Shown: positions 48,495 through 56,366 of the stretch, piece after piece
Numbering within the stretch: the first letter of the stretch is position 1
Layout of the letters: each line of letters opens with the position of its first letter
Origin: Colimorpha sp045222295
GTDB lineage: Bacteria > Bacteroidota > Bacteroidia > Bacteroidales > P3
DNA: 64,000 nt
Assembly (NCBI GenBank): GCA_045222295.1
Contig: JBGUXP010000004.1
Location: forward strand, 1 to 64,000
Direction: 5' to 3'
The notes under the pieces: generated by a model
Database searches by the model: none
Seen by the model: the letters and a program-made list of their open reading frames with translations, nothing else
Told to the model about the DNA's origin: nothing
Position numbers and translations under genes: made by a program

Positions 48495-50015
48495 TTAATT
48501 AACTTTAATTTTTTCAATAGCACGTTCCACGCGGCGGATGGTCTCCTCTTTGCCGAGCATCATGACCAGCGTGATCATGTCGGGACCCACCGTGCGTCCT
48601 ACCACTGCAATGCGCAATGAGTTCATCACCTTGCCCGTGTTGAGGCCGTTGGCGGCAATGTAATCATCCAAAAGTGCCTTGTGGATGGCTTCGTATTCGA
48701 AAGGCACGGTGTTCAGTATCTCGATAACCTTCTGCATGTGGACATGCATGTCGGGAGTCCAGCGTTTGGCCACGTCTTTCTCGTTGTACTCTGTCGGAGC
48801 TTGGAAAAAGTAGGAGCAGGTGTCCCACAGTTCACTGGGGAAGGTGATACGCTCTTTCATCATGGCGGCCACCTTTGTGTAGTAGCCGGCCTCGGCTGCT
48901 ACACCATGTTCTTTTGCCTGCGCTTCCAGCATGGCTCCTACCTCTTCGTCGCTGAGCATCTGGAAGTATTCATGCTGGAACCACTTGGCCTTGTCGAGGT
49001 TGAACTTGGCGCCGTTCTTGCTGATATGCTCCACGTTGAAGAGTTTTATGAGCTCCTCCATGCTCATTATCTCCTGCTCTGTTCCCGGATTCCACCCCAT
49101 CAGAGCCAGCATGTTGACCACCGCCTGCGGCAGATAGCCTTTCTCGCGGTAGCCGCTGCTGATTTCGCCGCTCTTGGGGTCGTGCCACTCCAGCGGGAAG
49201 ACGGGGAATCCCAGTCGGTCGCCGTCACGCTTGCTGAGCTTGCCGTTGCCCTCGGGCTTGAGGAGCAGGGGCAGGTGCGCGAAGCGCGGCATGGTGTCCT
49301 CCCAGCCGAAAGCCTTGTAGAGCATCACATGCAGAGGCGCACTCGGAAGCCATTCCTCTCCACGGATGACGTGGGTAATCTCCATCGTGTGGTCGTCGAC
49401 GATATTGGCCAGATGGTAGGTGGGCATACCGTCGCTCTTGAACAGCACCTTGTCGTCCAGCAATCGGCTGTTCATTGTGACATCACCACGAATCATGTCG
49501 TGTACTGTGATGTCGATATTGTCGGGGAACTTGAATCGCACCACGTAGGGGTCGCCGGCAACGATGCGGCGCTGCGCCTCTTCCATACCGAGACTCAAAC
49601 TGTTCTCCATACCCTCGCGGGTATTGCAGTCGTACTGGAAGGTCTTCTTCTGCGCTTCATATTCTTTACGTTTGGCCTCGAGGGCTTCGGGCTTATCAAA
49701 GGCATAGTAGGCCCACCCGTCGCGGATGAGTTGCTCGGCATACTGGCGGTACATCGGCTTTCGGTCGCTCTGGCGGTAGGGACCGAAGGAACCTCCGATG
49801 TGGACGCCTTCGTCGAACTGGATCCCCAGCCACTCAAGGGCTTCGATGATATATTGCTCGGCACCCGGCACAAAGCGCGTCTGGTCGGTGTCTTCGATGC
49901 GGAGAATCATTTTCCCGCCGTTCTGGCGGGCGAAGAGGTAGTTGTAGAGGGCGGTACGCACACCGCCGATGTGAAGGGGCCCCGTAGGACTCGGGGCAAA
50001 TCTTACTCTTACCAT
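48495..50015 (-). CDS. gltX: glutamate--tRNA ligase
   Basis: A class I synthetase of 506 residues. HIGH-type motif PSPTGPLHIGGVRTALYNYL (about residues 8-27), LRIEDTDQTRFVPG, GEEWLPSAPLHVMLYKAFGW, and the KMSKS-type motif GKLSKRDGDR. The discriminating GluRS (not GlnRS) type is likely in Bacteroidetes. 3 bases upstream of ompH and 10 bases after the porin gene. Confidence 0.96.
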   Translation of the reverse strand: MVRVRFAPSPTGPLHIGGVRTALYNYLFARQNGGKMILRIEDTDQTRFVPGAEQYIIEALEWLGIQFDEGVHIGGSFGPYRQSDRKPMYRQYAEQLIRDGWAYYAFDKPEALEAKRKEYEAQKKTFQYDCNTREGMENSLSLGMEEAQRRIVAGDPYVVRFKFPDNIDITVHDMIRGDVTMNSRLLDDKVLFKSDGMPTYHLANIVDDHTMEITHVIRGEEWLPSAPLHVMLYKAFGWEDTMPRFAHLPLLLKPEGNGKLSKRDGDRLGFPVFPLEWHDPKSGEISSGYREKGYLPQAVVNMLALMGWNPGTEQEIMSMEELIKLFNVEHISKNGAKFNLDKAKWFQHEYFQMLSDEEVGAMLEAQAKEHGVAAEAGYYTKVAAMMKERITFPSELWDTCSYFFQAPTEYNEKDVAKRWTPDMHVHMQKVIEILNTVPFEYEAIHKALLDDYIAANGLNTGKVMNSLRIAVVGRTVGPDMITLVMMLGKEETIRRVERAIEKIKVN

Positions 50016-50025
50016 GTAATATGCT

Positions 50026-50781
50026 TTATTGTTTATTAAAATTTCCCAGGCTGTAGCTCAGGGAGAACATGTAGGCCACGTTGTTGCCGTTGGGTATCTT
50101 GAATTTATTGGGGTTGGCAGAGCCCCCGGCCTCGATGACACGCAGGATATCGACACCTTCCGAGGTGGCCAGAAATCCGTGGTCGATGTAGAACGAGGCG
50201 TTGATCCATTTGTACTCGTAGCTCACGCCGACGATGGCACTGACATCCCAGCGGTTCATGCGGTTGCTTTTGAATACCTCGGTGTCCGTAATATCGTAGT
50301 TTTCTGCTGTCGACGTCACACCCGGTGTGATTTTGCGGTCACGGAAACGTCCAGAGAGCCCAAAACTCACTGCCGGACCTGCAAACAATCCCACCACATG
50401 GCCTCTTGCGCGGATGGGCAGTTCGTAGTGGACACAGGCCAGGATGGGCAGCTGCAGGTAGTAGGCGTGGTAGTATCCTTCGCGGAACATCAAACTGGCT
50501 CCGTTCTCCAAGTGCTCCTGGAAGTTGCTGCCTTTGCGCGTTAGGTTGAGGCCTGTCTGCAGGAAGAAAGTCTCTTCCAACACACTCTCGCTCTTGGCGA
50601 AGGTGTAGTTGATGAAGCCTCCCAGAGAGGCACTCAGCACTGGGGCGCTAGTCGACAGGTCGTCGTTCATTGTGGCCATGCCGATGCCGGCCTTCACGCC
50701 GTAGTCGCCGAACTGCGCGTTGGCCTCGCGACCCATTAAACCCATTAAGCCGATTAAGCCCAATAATAATATTTTTTTCAT
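50026..50781 (-). CDS. outer-membrane beta-barrel protein, PorT family-like
   Basis: 251 residues from the ATG at 50781 (the open frame begins upstream, inside the DPP gene). Signal peptide LGLIGLMGLMGREANAQ is coded by a 9-bp array. The mature part has QFGDYGVKAGIGMATMNDD, FFLQTGLNLTRKGSNF, YYLQLPILACVHYELP and VSYEYKWINASFYIDHGF, the PorT/OMP_b-brl_2 pattern of an eight-stranded barrel. The target or cargo is unknown. Possibly co-transcribed with the peptidase upstream. Confidence 0.8.
   Translation of the reverse strand: MKKILLLGLIGLMGLMGREANAQFGDYGVKAGIGMATMNDDLSTSAPVLSASLGGFINYTFAKSESVLEETFFLQTGLNLTRKGSNFQEHLENGASLMFREGYYHAYYLQLPILACVHYELPIRARGHVVGLFAGPAVSFGLSGRFRDRKITPGVTSTAENYDITDTEVFKSNRMNRWDVSAIVGVSYEYKWINASFYIDHGFLATSEGVDILRVIEAGGSANPNKFKIPNGNNVAYMFSLSYSLGNFNKQ
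50732..50767. repeat. 9-bp tandem array in the barrel-protein signal peptide
   Basis: CCCATTAAA, CCCATTAAG, CCGATTAAG, CCCAATAAT; coded as the Leu-Gly-Leu-Met/Ile repeat of the hydrophobic core. Confidence 0.85.
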
Positions 50782-50785
50782 TGTA

Positions 50786-52981
50786 TCAAAGTTTTCTTTC
50801 AATAAAATCAGTCATCAGCTGGTAGAGGTTCAGACGGGTGTTTCCCGTAGCGTCGTAGATGGAGTGGTTCTTGTTGGGGTAGATGCGGAACTCGAACTGC
50901 TTGCCGGCATTCTCCAGCTTCTCCACCATCTCGGCGCTGTTTTGGAAGTGCACGTTGTCGTCTCCGGTGCCGTGGATGAGGAGGTATTTACCCTTCAGGC
51001 GGTCGGCGAAGTTGAGCGGTGAATTCTCATCATAGCCTTTGGTGTTGTCCTTGGGCAGGCCGAGGAAGCGCTCGGTGTAGATATTGTCGTAGTAGCGCCA
51101 GTTCATGACGGGAGCCACGGCGATGGCCATCTTGAAGACGTCGTTGCCCTTCAGGAGGCTGAGCGTCGAGAGGTAGCCTCCGAAGCTCCAGCCCCAGATG
51201 CCGATGCGGTCTTTGTCGACCCAGCTCTGCTGACCCAGCCAGCGGGCTGCCTCGATGGCGTCCTCGCACTCCATGCGACCCAGGTCGCCGTAGGTCTGCT
51301 TTTTGAAGGCAGCACCGCGTCCGCCGGTGCCGCGACCGTCGAAGCAGAAGATGACATAGCCCTTCTCGGCCAGCATGTGGTACCAGTAGTAGTCCGAGTA
51401 GCCGTAGCTGTTGCTCACCTGCTGGTTACCGGGACCACCATAAACGTATATCAGCACGGGGTATTTCTTGTTCTCTTTGAAGAAGTTGGCAGGCTTAATG
51501 GTGTAGTAGTTCAGTTCGGTACCATTACTGGTGGTGAAGGAGCCGAAGGCCTTGTACCCTGCCCCATAGTCAACCATCTTCCTTTGCAAATCGGCATTGT
51601 CCTCAAGGGTTTTGATAAGCTTGCCTTTAGCATCGTGCAAGGTGTAGCGCGGAGCTTGGTTGGCACCGCTGAATGTGCAGATATAGTATTTGCAGCCGTT
51701 GCTGAATGTGGCGCTATAGGTGCCGTATCCGTCGGTGTAGTTGAGGCACTCCTTCTTTTTGCCGTCGAAGCCGATGACGAAGAGGCTCTTGTTAATGGCG
51801 CCGTGCTCACGGCTGGTGTAGTAGAGGCGTTGGTTCTTGACGTCGATGCCGGGCACGTCGCAGACCTCCCACTCGCCGCTGGTCACCTGCTTGACGAGGT
51901 TGCCGTCCATGCCGTAGAGGTAGATGTGGCGGTAGCCGTCGCGCTCGCTGGTGATAAGCATCTGCTCCTGAGCTTTCTTGCCCTTGCCCACGGTGATGAA
52001 CTGCCAGGTGTCGGGCACGTCGACGTAGGTGTCGCACTGCTCCTCATAGAGCATCTTGCCTTCGCTGGTCAGTATCTGCATGTGGTTCTGCAGGCGGTTC
52101 ATAATCATGTAGGCCAGCGTGCCGCTGGGTGTCCACTGGAAACGGGGAATATACTCCCAGGTCTTGTCGGTAGATGCGATGCGGGAAGGTTTTGCAGTGC
52201 CGAGCTCGTATACCCACATTTCCACCTTCGAGTTGTCCTCGCCGGCCTTGGGGTATTTGTAGCGGTAGTCCTCGGGGTAGAGGGCTCCCCACATCTGCAT
52301 ATTGTATTCCATCACCTTGCTCTCGTCGAAGCGCATGTAGGCAATCTTCTTCGAGTCGGGACTCCACTGGAAGCCCTTGGTGATGGCGAATTCCTCCTCG
52401 TATACCCAGTCGGTGGTGCCGTTGATAATCTCGTTCACCTTGCCGTCGGTGGTGATGGCATGCTCCTCGAGGGTGGCGAGGTCCATCCAGTAGAGGTTGT
52501 TGTCGCGCACGAAGGCCACCTTCGAGCCGTCGGGGCTGAGGGTGGTGAGGCGCTGCTTGCCGTTGTTGCTAATCTTCGTGAAGGTTCTAGTCTTTACATC
52601 ATAGATGTAGTAGTCGCTCACGCCGCTGTGGCGGTAGAGGGGCTCGAAGCCGCTGCTGAGGAGTATCTTCTGCTCGTCCTGGCTGAACTCATAGCTTTCA
52701 ATAGGGGGCAGGGTAGCGGCTTTCTTGCTCATCTGCGGGGTGTTGAAAAGGCACACGTCTTCCACCTTCTCGCCAGTGGCGTAGCTGTACTTGGCGATGC
52801 CCGTGCGGCTCATGGTGCAGTAGTGCTCGCCGTCCTGCATCGAGCGGATGCCGTAGACGCTCTTCGGACGGAAGGTGCCCTTCGTCCAGATGTCCTCCAA
52901 GGTGATATTATTGCTTTGCGCACTGGCCATGCCAGCACCTGCCATCAGTGCAAATGCCATAAATACAAATAGTTTCTTCAT
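50786..52981 (-). CDS. S9 family dipeptidyl peptidase IV-like
   Basis: 731 residues from the ATG at 52981 (MKKLFVFMAFALMAGAGMASAQ signal peptide); the frame is open further upstream but the promoter lies there. An N-terminal beta-propeller region (about 30-470) precedes the alpha/beta-hydrolase domain. The catalytic Ser is in GIWGWSFGGYLS, the Asp in LIHGTGDDNVHFQ and the His in NKNHSIYDA, all in place. The EEFA segment of the propeller (WVYEEEFAI) fits the DPP-IV Glu pair that binds the substrate N-terminus. Periplasmic release of Xaa-Pro dipeptides is likely. Confidence 0.93.
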   Translation of the reverse strand: MKKLFVFMAFALMAGAGMASAQSNNITLEDIWTKGTFRPKSVYGIRSMQDGEHYCTMSRTGIAKYSYATGEKVEDVCLFNTPQMSKKAATLPPIESYEFSQDEQKILLSSGFEPLYRHSGVSDYYIYDVKTRTFTKISNNGKQRLTTLSPDGSKVAFVRDNNLYWMDLATLEEHAITTDGKVNEIINGTTDWVYEEEFAITKGFQWSPDSKKIAYMRFDESKVMEYNMQMWGALYPEDYRYKYPKAGEDNSKVEMWVYELGTAKPSRIASTDKTWEYIPRFQWTPSGTLAYMIMNRLQNHMQILTSEGKMLYEEQCDTYVDVPDTWQFITVGKGKKAQEQMLITSERDGYRHIYLYGMDGNLVKQVTSGEWEVCDVPGIDVKNQRLYYTSREHGAINKSLFVIGFDGKKKECLNYTDGYGTYSATFSNGCKYYICTFSGANQAPRYTLHDAKGKLIKTLEDNADLQRKMVDYGAGYKAFGSFTTSNGTELNYYTIKPANFFKENKKYPVLIYVYGGPGNQQVSNSYGYSDYYWYHMLAEKGYVIFCFDGRGTGGRGAAFKKQTYGDLGRMECEDAIEAARWLGQQSWVDKDRIGIWGWSFGGYLSTLSLLKGNDVFKMAIAVAPVMNWRYYDNIYTERFLGLPKDNTKGYDENSPLNFADRLKGKYLLIHGTGDDNVHFQNSAEMVEKLENAGKQFEFRIYPNKNHSIYDATGNTRLNLYQLMTDFIERKL

Positions 52982-53016
52982 CTTAGTAAGATAGTTTTTA
53001 TAATTGTTCAAAAATG

Positions 53017-53024
53017 CAAATATA
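53017..53024 (-). promoter_or_regulatory. promoter of the DPP-IV gene
   Basis: The minus strand reads TATATTTG with TTTG (53045-53048) exactly 20 bases upstream. Confidence 0.78.
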
Positions 53025-53048
53025 CACTTTTTCCCAAAACCCTACAAA

Positions 53049-53323
53049 AAAAACTTCATCCCCTCACTCTCCGCAGTGGCTTTCACCATGGTTTCTATCA
53101 ATTTTGATACCCTCTGAAAAGGTTGATTTACAATCTTTTTATATGCTGTTCTTATGTTGTTCTTATGAATAAATCTAAAGAACAACATAAGAACAAGTAT
53201 TGAACAATATGAAAAACAACAAATTAGAATTGTCCTGTTTTTGCTTTCGAATGCTTGCATTATTGTTTGACTCTGCAGGCAATAAATAGTTGTTTTCTGC
53301 GTTTATTTACCAAACACACTCCA
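53049..53323. other. intergenic region between DPP-IV and the TonB-like cluster
   Basis: Contains a perfect 17-bp inverted repeat (53148-53164 / 53178-53194) and more diverged copies of the arm after it. No supported gene; a 72-codon minus frame here has no recognisable features. Confidence 0.6.
53148..53194. repeat. perfect 17-bp inverted repeat, 13-base spacer
   Basis: GTTCTTATGTTGTTCTT and its exact complement AAGAACAACATAAGAAC. Low GC and no T tract, so a poor terminator; an operator site for a dimeric regulator or a mobile-element end are alternatives. Confidence 0.85.
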
Positions 53324-54169
53324 ATGAACCGAGGTAAATTTATTTGCAAAGAGCTAAAAACTGTCCGCAAGCGCATTGCGGAGGAGAACAATATTCCGCT
53401 GGAAATCAAGGAGTGCACCTATGAGGGACCGTGTCGCGGGACCTGTCCGCGGTGCGAGGCGGAGGTTAGATACCTTGAGAACAGCCTGGCTCACCGTCTG
53501 AAAATGGGCAAGGTGGCCACCGTGGCGGGTTTGGCGTTGGGTTTGGCCTCGTGCGGTGGAGGACAGGCGGAGAGGACTGACACACTCCTCCGTTCGACTT
53601 CGTCGTCCACCTCCCCTAGCTTAGGGGAGGAGCAGATGCCGGAGGTGCCGGAAGGACCTTCCGAGATTATCAAGGTGCCTGAAGTGGGTGAGTTGGAGGT
53701 TGTGGGCGATGTGGAGGAAGTTCTACCGCCGCCACCAAGATTAGATATCGATGAAGATGAAGTAGGTGGGATAGAGGACGACGATGCTTTGTTTGTGGAA
53801 CCTGAATTGGCCCCGGAGTTTCCCGGAGGCCTAGAAACTCTTTACAAGTTCATTCAGGACAATATTCAATATCCGCAATTAGCGCTGGAGAACGGCATTG
53901 AGGGCAAGGTGTATGTCACCTTCGTCGTGGAGGAAGACGGCACCATCTCAGACCCACGTGTCCTGCGTGACATCGGAGTCGGTTGTGGTCAAGAGGTCAT
54001 TCGTGTTGTAAAGATGATGCCTAAGTGGAAGCCCGGAAAGAAGGATGGCAAGCCGGTGCGTGTGCAGTACAACCTGCCGGTCAACTTCAGTATTTCGGAA
54101 GATATGAAAAGCCCCAACGCCCCCACGCAGCAGATGAGGGTCGACGGGGTGAAAGTGATAGTGAAATGA
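53324..54169 (+). CDS. Cys-module/TonB C-terminal protein, paralogue 1
   Basis: 281 residues. Residues 1-62: shared N-terminal module MNRGKFICKELKTVRKRIAE, then CTYEGPCRGTCPRC, a C-x5-C-x3-C-x2-C pattern (C31, C37, C41, C44), then a charged helix. Residues 63-77: GKVATVAGLALGLASC, a hydrophobic stretch ending in a lipobox-like LASC. A Pro/Glu/Asp-rich linker follows (about 80-185). Residues about 190-270 are a TonB C-terminal domain (FPGGLETLYKFIQDNIQYP, GKVYVTFVVEEDGT). I use the ATG at 53324; the frame is open upstream. Part of the linker is coded by a palindromic repeat. Confidence 0.82.
   Translation: MNRGKFICKELKTVRKRIAEENNIPLEIKECTYEGPCRGTCPRCEAEVRYLENSLAHRLKMGKVATVAGLALGLASCGGGQAERTDTLLRSTSSSTSPSLGEEQMPEVPEGPSEIIKVPEVGELEVVGDVEEVLPPPPRLDIDEDEVGGIEDDDALFVEPELAPEFPGGLETLYKFIQDNIQYPQLALENGIEGKVYVTFVVEEDGTISDPRVLRDIGVGCGQEVIRVVKMMPKWKPGKKDGKPVRVQYNLPVNFSISEDMKSPNAPTQQMRVDGVKVIVK
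53581..53636. repeat. palindromic GC-rich element in paralogue 1
   Basis: CACTCCTCCG, then CTCCCCTAGCTTAGGGGAG (53611-53629). Codes DTLLRSTSSSTSPSLGEE in frame. Same family as 54601-54653 and the 54181-54320 copies. Confidence 0.85.
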
Positions 54170-54333
54170 ATAAAAGATACGACACACTCCTCAGTCAGCC
54201 GCAAGCGGCTGCCAGCTCCCCTAACTTAGGGGAGCAGCAAGATACCATTGACTGCGGCAGCAGCTCCTCCCCTAAGTTAGGGGAGGGGGACCACCCGAAG
54301 GGTGGTGGAGGAGTCTGTAAAAGAGGAGTTTGA
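54166..54333 (+). CDS. 55-residue repeat-derived ORF between paralogues 1 and 2
   Basis: The ATG overlaps the stop of paralogue 1 (ATGA). The peptide (MNKRYDTLLSQPQAAASSPNL...) is almost entirely the translation of two opposing palindromic repeats, and matches the repeat-coded stretch DTLLRQP...SPNLGEE of paralogue 2. It is probably not a functional gene. Confidence 0.25.
   Translation: MNKRYDTLLSQPQAAASSPNLGEQQDTIDCGSSSSPKLGEGDHPKGGGGVCKRGV
54181..54320. repeat. two head-to-head palindromic GC-rich elements
   Basis: CACTCCTCAGTCAGCC, CGGCT hairpin, CTCCCCTAACTTAGGGGAG, then CTCCCCTAAGTTAGGGGAG, CCACCCGAAGGGTGG and GGAGGAGT. The second half is the inverse of the first in layout, so the pair resembles a bi-element (BIME-like) or a MITE. 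Confidence 0.85.
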
Positions 54334-54344
54334 ATAATAAAAAT

Positions 54345-55277
54345 ATGAACCGAGGCAAAGATATCTGTAAAGAGCTAAAGGCTGTCCGCAAGCGCATTGC
54401 GGAGGAAAACGACATCGTGTTGGAGATACCAGAGTGCACGTACAACGGGCCGTGCAAGGGCACCTGTCCGCGGTGCGAGAGCGAGGTTCGCTTTTTGGAG
54501 AACGAGCTGGCGAAGCGTATCAAGCTCGGCAAGGTGACTTCGGTGGCAGGACTGGCGCTGGGGTTGGCGGTGAGCAGCGGGGTGAAAGCGCAGAGCACGG
54601 ACACACTCCTCCGTCAGCCAGAGGCTGACACCTCCCCTAACTTAGGGGAGGAGATTACTTGCGGGACTTTGAAGGGCAGGGTGTTTGACCTCAAGACGGG
54701 CGAGCTGCTTCCGTTCTGCAAGGTAGTTCTTCGTCAGGGTGATACGGTTGTTGCCAGCGGCGTTACCGATTTCGACGGTATGTACACTCTCAATAAGATA
54801 CCTTTCGGCGATTACCTGTTGGACATTCAACAGATGGGATATGTCCGTTTTGAGCAGGGTGTTACCGTTGCGAAGCAGGGCTTCACGGTGATGGATGTGT
54901 CGTTGGCGGCGGATACAACGGGTATTCCATCAATTGTTATTAGCGGCCCTGTGACAATAGGGACTTCGGCAAAGGAAGCTCCCGGAACGAAGAGGGTGGT
55001 GGTGGATGGTGATAAACTGGATTATACGATAGAAGAGATGGCAAGAGAGGCGAGGATGGAAGAGCTGCGCCCGATGATGGGAGAGATACAGGTGCATCTG
55101 CCGGGCACGGAAGCCAGTCGGGCGGGCGATCCGCCGCCTATTCCGAAGCATGTTATGGACGGGAAGTTGGTGGGCGCTATCGGGGTCCCCAATCTTGATG
55201 GAGTGCCTTCGACGGTGCGTGTGGTGCGTCAAGGACCGTTGCTGATAGTGGATGAGACAGACGAACCAGAATTGTAG
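54345..55277 (+). CDS. Cys-module/carboxypeptidase-regulatory-like protein, paralogue 2
   Basis: 310 residues. The N-terminal module is almost identical to paralogue 1 (MNRGKDICKELKAVRKRIAE, CTYNGPCKGTCPRC), but the hydrophobic stretch ends AVSSGVKAQ, a signal-peptidase-I-like site, instead of a lipobox. A palindromic repeat codes the next segment (DTLLRQPEADTSPNLGEE). Residues about 108-190 are a carboxypeptidase-regulatory-like beta-sandwich (GTLKGRVFDLKTGELLPFCK, GVTDFDGMYTLNKIPFGDY). The end (about 230-310) is unrecognised. The ATG at 54345 is preferred over 54330. Confidence 0.78.
   Translation: MNRGKDICKELKAVRKRIAEENDIVLEIPECTYNGPCKGTCPRCESEVRFLENELAKRIKLGKVTSVAGLALGLAVSSGVKAQSTDTLLRQPEADTSPNLGEEITCGTLKGRVFDLKTGELLPFCKVVLRQGDTVVASGVTDFDGMYTLNKIPFGDYLLDIQQMGYVRFEQGVTVAKQGFTVMDVSLAADTTGIPSIVISGPVTIGTSAKEAPGTKRVVVDGDKLDYTIEEMAREARMEELRPMMGEIQVHLPGTEASRAGDPPPIPKHVMDGKLVGAIGVPNLDGVPSTVRVVRQGPLLIVDETDEPEL
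54601..54653. repeat. palindromic GC-rich element in paralogue 2
   Basis: CACTCCTCCGTCAGCC, a CAGCC-AGA-GGCTG hairpin, then CTCCCCTAACTTAGGGGAG; in frame. Confidence 0.88.
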
Positions 55278-55307
55278 GATGAAAAGGAAACATATTATAA
55301 AAAATCG

Positions 55308-56225
55308 ATGAACCGAGGCAAAGATATCTGTAAAGAGCTTAAAGCTGTCCGCAAGCGCATTGCGGAGGAAAACGACATTCCACTGGAAATCAAGGAGTGC
55401 ACATACAATGGGCCTTGCAAGGGCACCTGTCCGCGTTGCGAGAGCGAGGTGCGGTATCTGGAAAAGTTTTTGGCCTACAAGCTGAAGCTGGGTAAGGTGG
55501 CCACCGTCGCTGGATTGGCACTGGGATTGGCCTCCTGTGGAGGAACCATACAGGGAGAGGTTCCGAGCGAGGATATTCCCCCGGAGGAAATTCCGCCCAC
55601 AGATGCAAATGACTCTTTGCCGCAGGATGCTGAACAAGTGCCCTCGGAACGCAGGGAGAATACTGAGCTTCCGGTTGTGGGCGAGATTGAGGTCGGCGGA
55701 ATGGAGGAAGAGTCAGCGACACAGGATGAGGAAGAGGGAGCCTTGGCAGGTGTGATTATAGAAGACCAGCCCGAATTTCCTGGAGGGGTCGAGGCTATGT
55801 ACAAATTTTTACAGGAAAACATCAAATACCCGCCACTGGCATTGGAGAACGGCATCGAGGGGAGGGTGTATGTCACCTTCGTCGTGGAGGAAGACGGCAC
55901 CATCACAGAACCGCGGGTGCTGCGCGATATTGGTGGTGGCTGCGGTCGGGAGGCCATCCGTGTGGTGAAGCTGATGCCCAAATGGAAGCCCGGCAAGCAG
56001 AGTGGGAAGCCTGTCCGGGTGCAGTACAATTTGCCGATTAATTTTACTCTCCCCTCCGACTGGCACCCGCTTGTCGAAGGTAAGGCGTCAATAGAGACGG
56101 GACAGCGCACCTTTTCTGAGGACAGGACAATGGGGATTCCCTGTGATACCTCAGATTACGAGATAGGCCCCACCGCCCCCACGCAGCAGATGGAGGTTGA
56201 TGGGGTGAAAGTGATTGTGAAATGA
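55308..56225 (+). CDS. Cys-module/TonB C-terminal protein, paralogue 3
   Basis: 305 residues. N-terminal module as in paralogues 1 and 2 (CTYNGPCKGTCPRC at 31-44), then GKVATVAGLALGLASC with the lipobox-like end at Cys77. The linker is acidic. Residues about 150-245 are a TonB C-terminal domain (FPGGVEAMYKFLQENIKYP, GRVYVTFVVEEDGT, REAIRVVKLMPKWKPGKQ), near-identical to paralogue 1. It then has an extra C-terminal tail of about 45 residues before the shared end APTQQMEVDGVKVIVK. No ExbB/ExbD gene is near. Confidence 0.82.
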   Translation: MNRGKDICKELKAVRKRIAEENDIPLEIKECTYNGPCKGTCPRCESEVRYLEKFLAYKLKLGKVATVAGLALGLASCGGTIQGEVPSEDIPPEEIPPTDANDSLPQDAEQVPSERRENTELPVVGEIEVGGMEEESATQDEEEGALAGVIIEDQPEFPGGVEAMYKFLQENIKYPPLALENGIEGRVYVTFVVEEDGTITEPRVLRDIGGGCGREAIRVVKLMPKWKPGKQSGKPVRVQYNLPINFTLPSDWHPLVEGKASIETGQRTFSEDRTMGIPCDTSDYEIGPTAPTQQMEVDGVKVIVK

Positions 56226-56277
56226 CGGTTGAAGAAAAGACCCCCCTAACGGTGTAAGGGAAAAATGACAGGGTAAT

Positions 56278-56346
56278 GCTCCGTAGGAGCTTCCGTTTAA
56301 TAGCAATAACGAAAAGAACAAATAATAATGAATACTCCGTAGGAGT
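56278..56346. repeat. pair of CTCCGTAGGAG hairpins before paralogue 4
   Basis: GCTCCGTAGGAGC (56278-56290) and ACTCCGTAGGAGT (56334-56346), each followed after a short stretch by TTAATAG and an ATG. Two copies 56 bases apart; the second ends 20 bases before the paralogue 4 start. Confidence 0.75.
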
Positions 56347-56366
56347 TTTCTCTTAATAGAAAAACA

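Noticed and set aside
51377..52972. 531-codon open frame on the plus strand
   Set aside because: Antisense to the intact DPP-IV gene with catalytic residues in the other frame; Val/Leu/Ala-rich shadow.
53042..53260. 72-codon minus frame upstream of the TonB-like cluster
   Set aside because: It crosses the perfect inverted repeat, resembles no known family and is antisense to the leader of paralogue 1; not supported.
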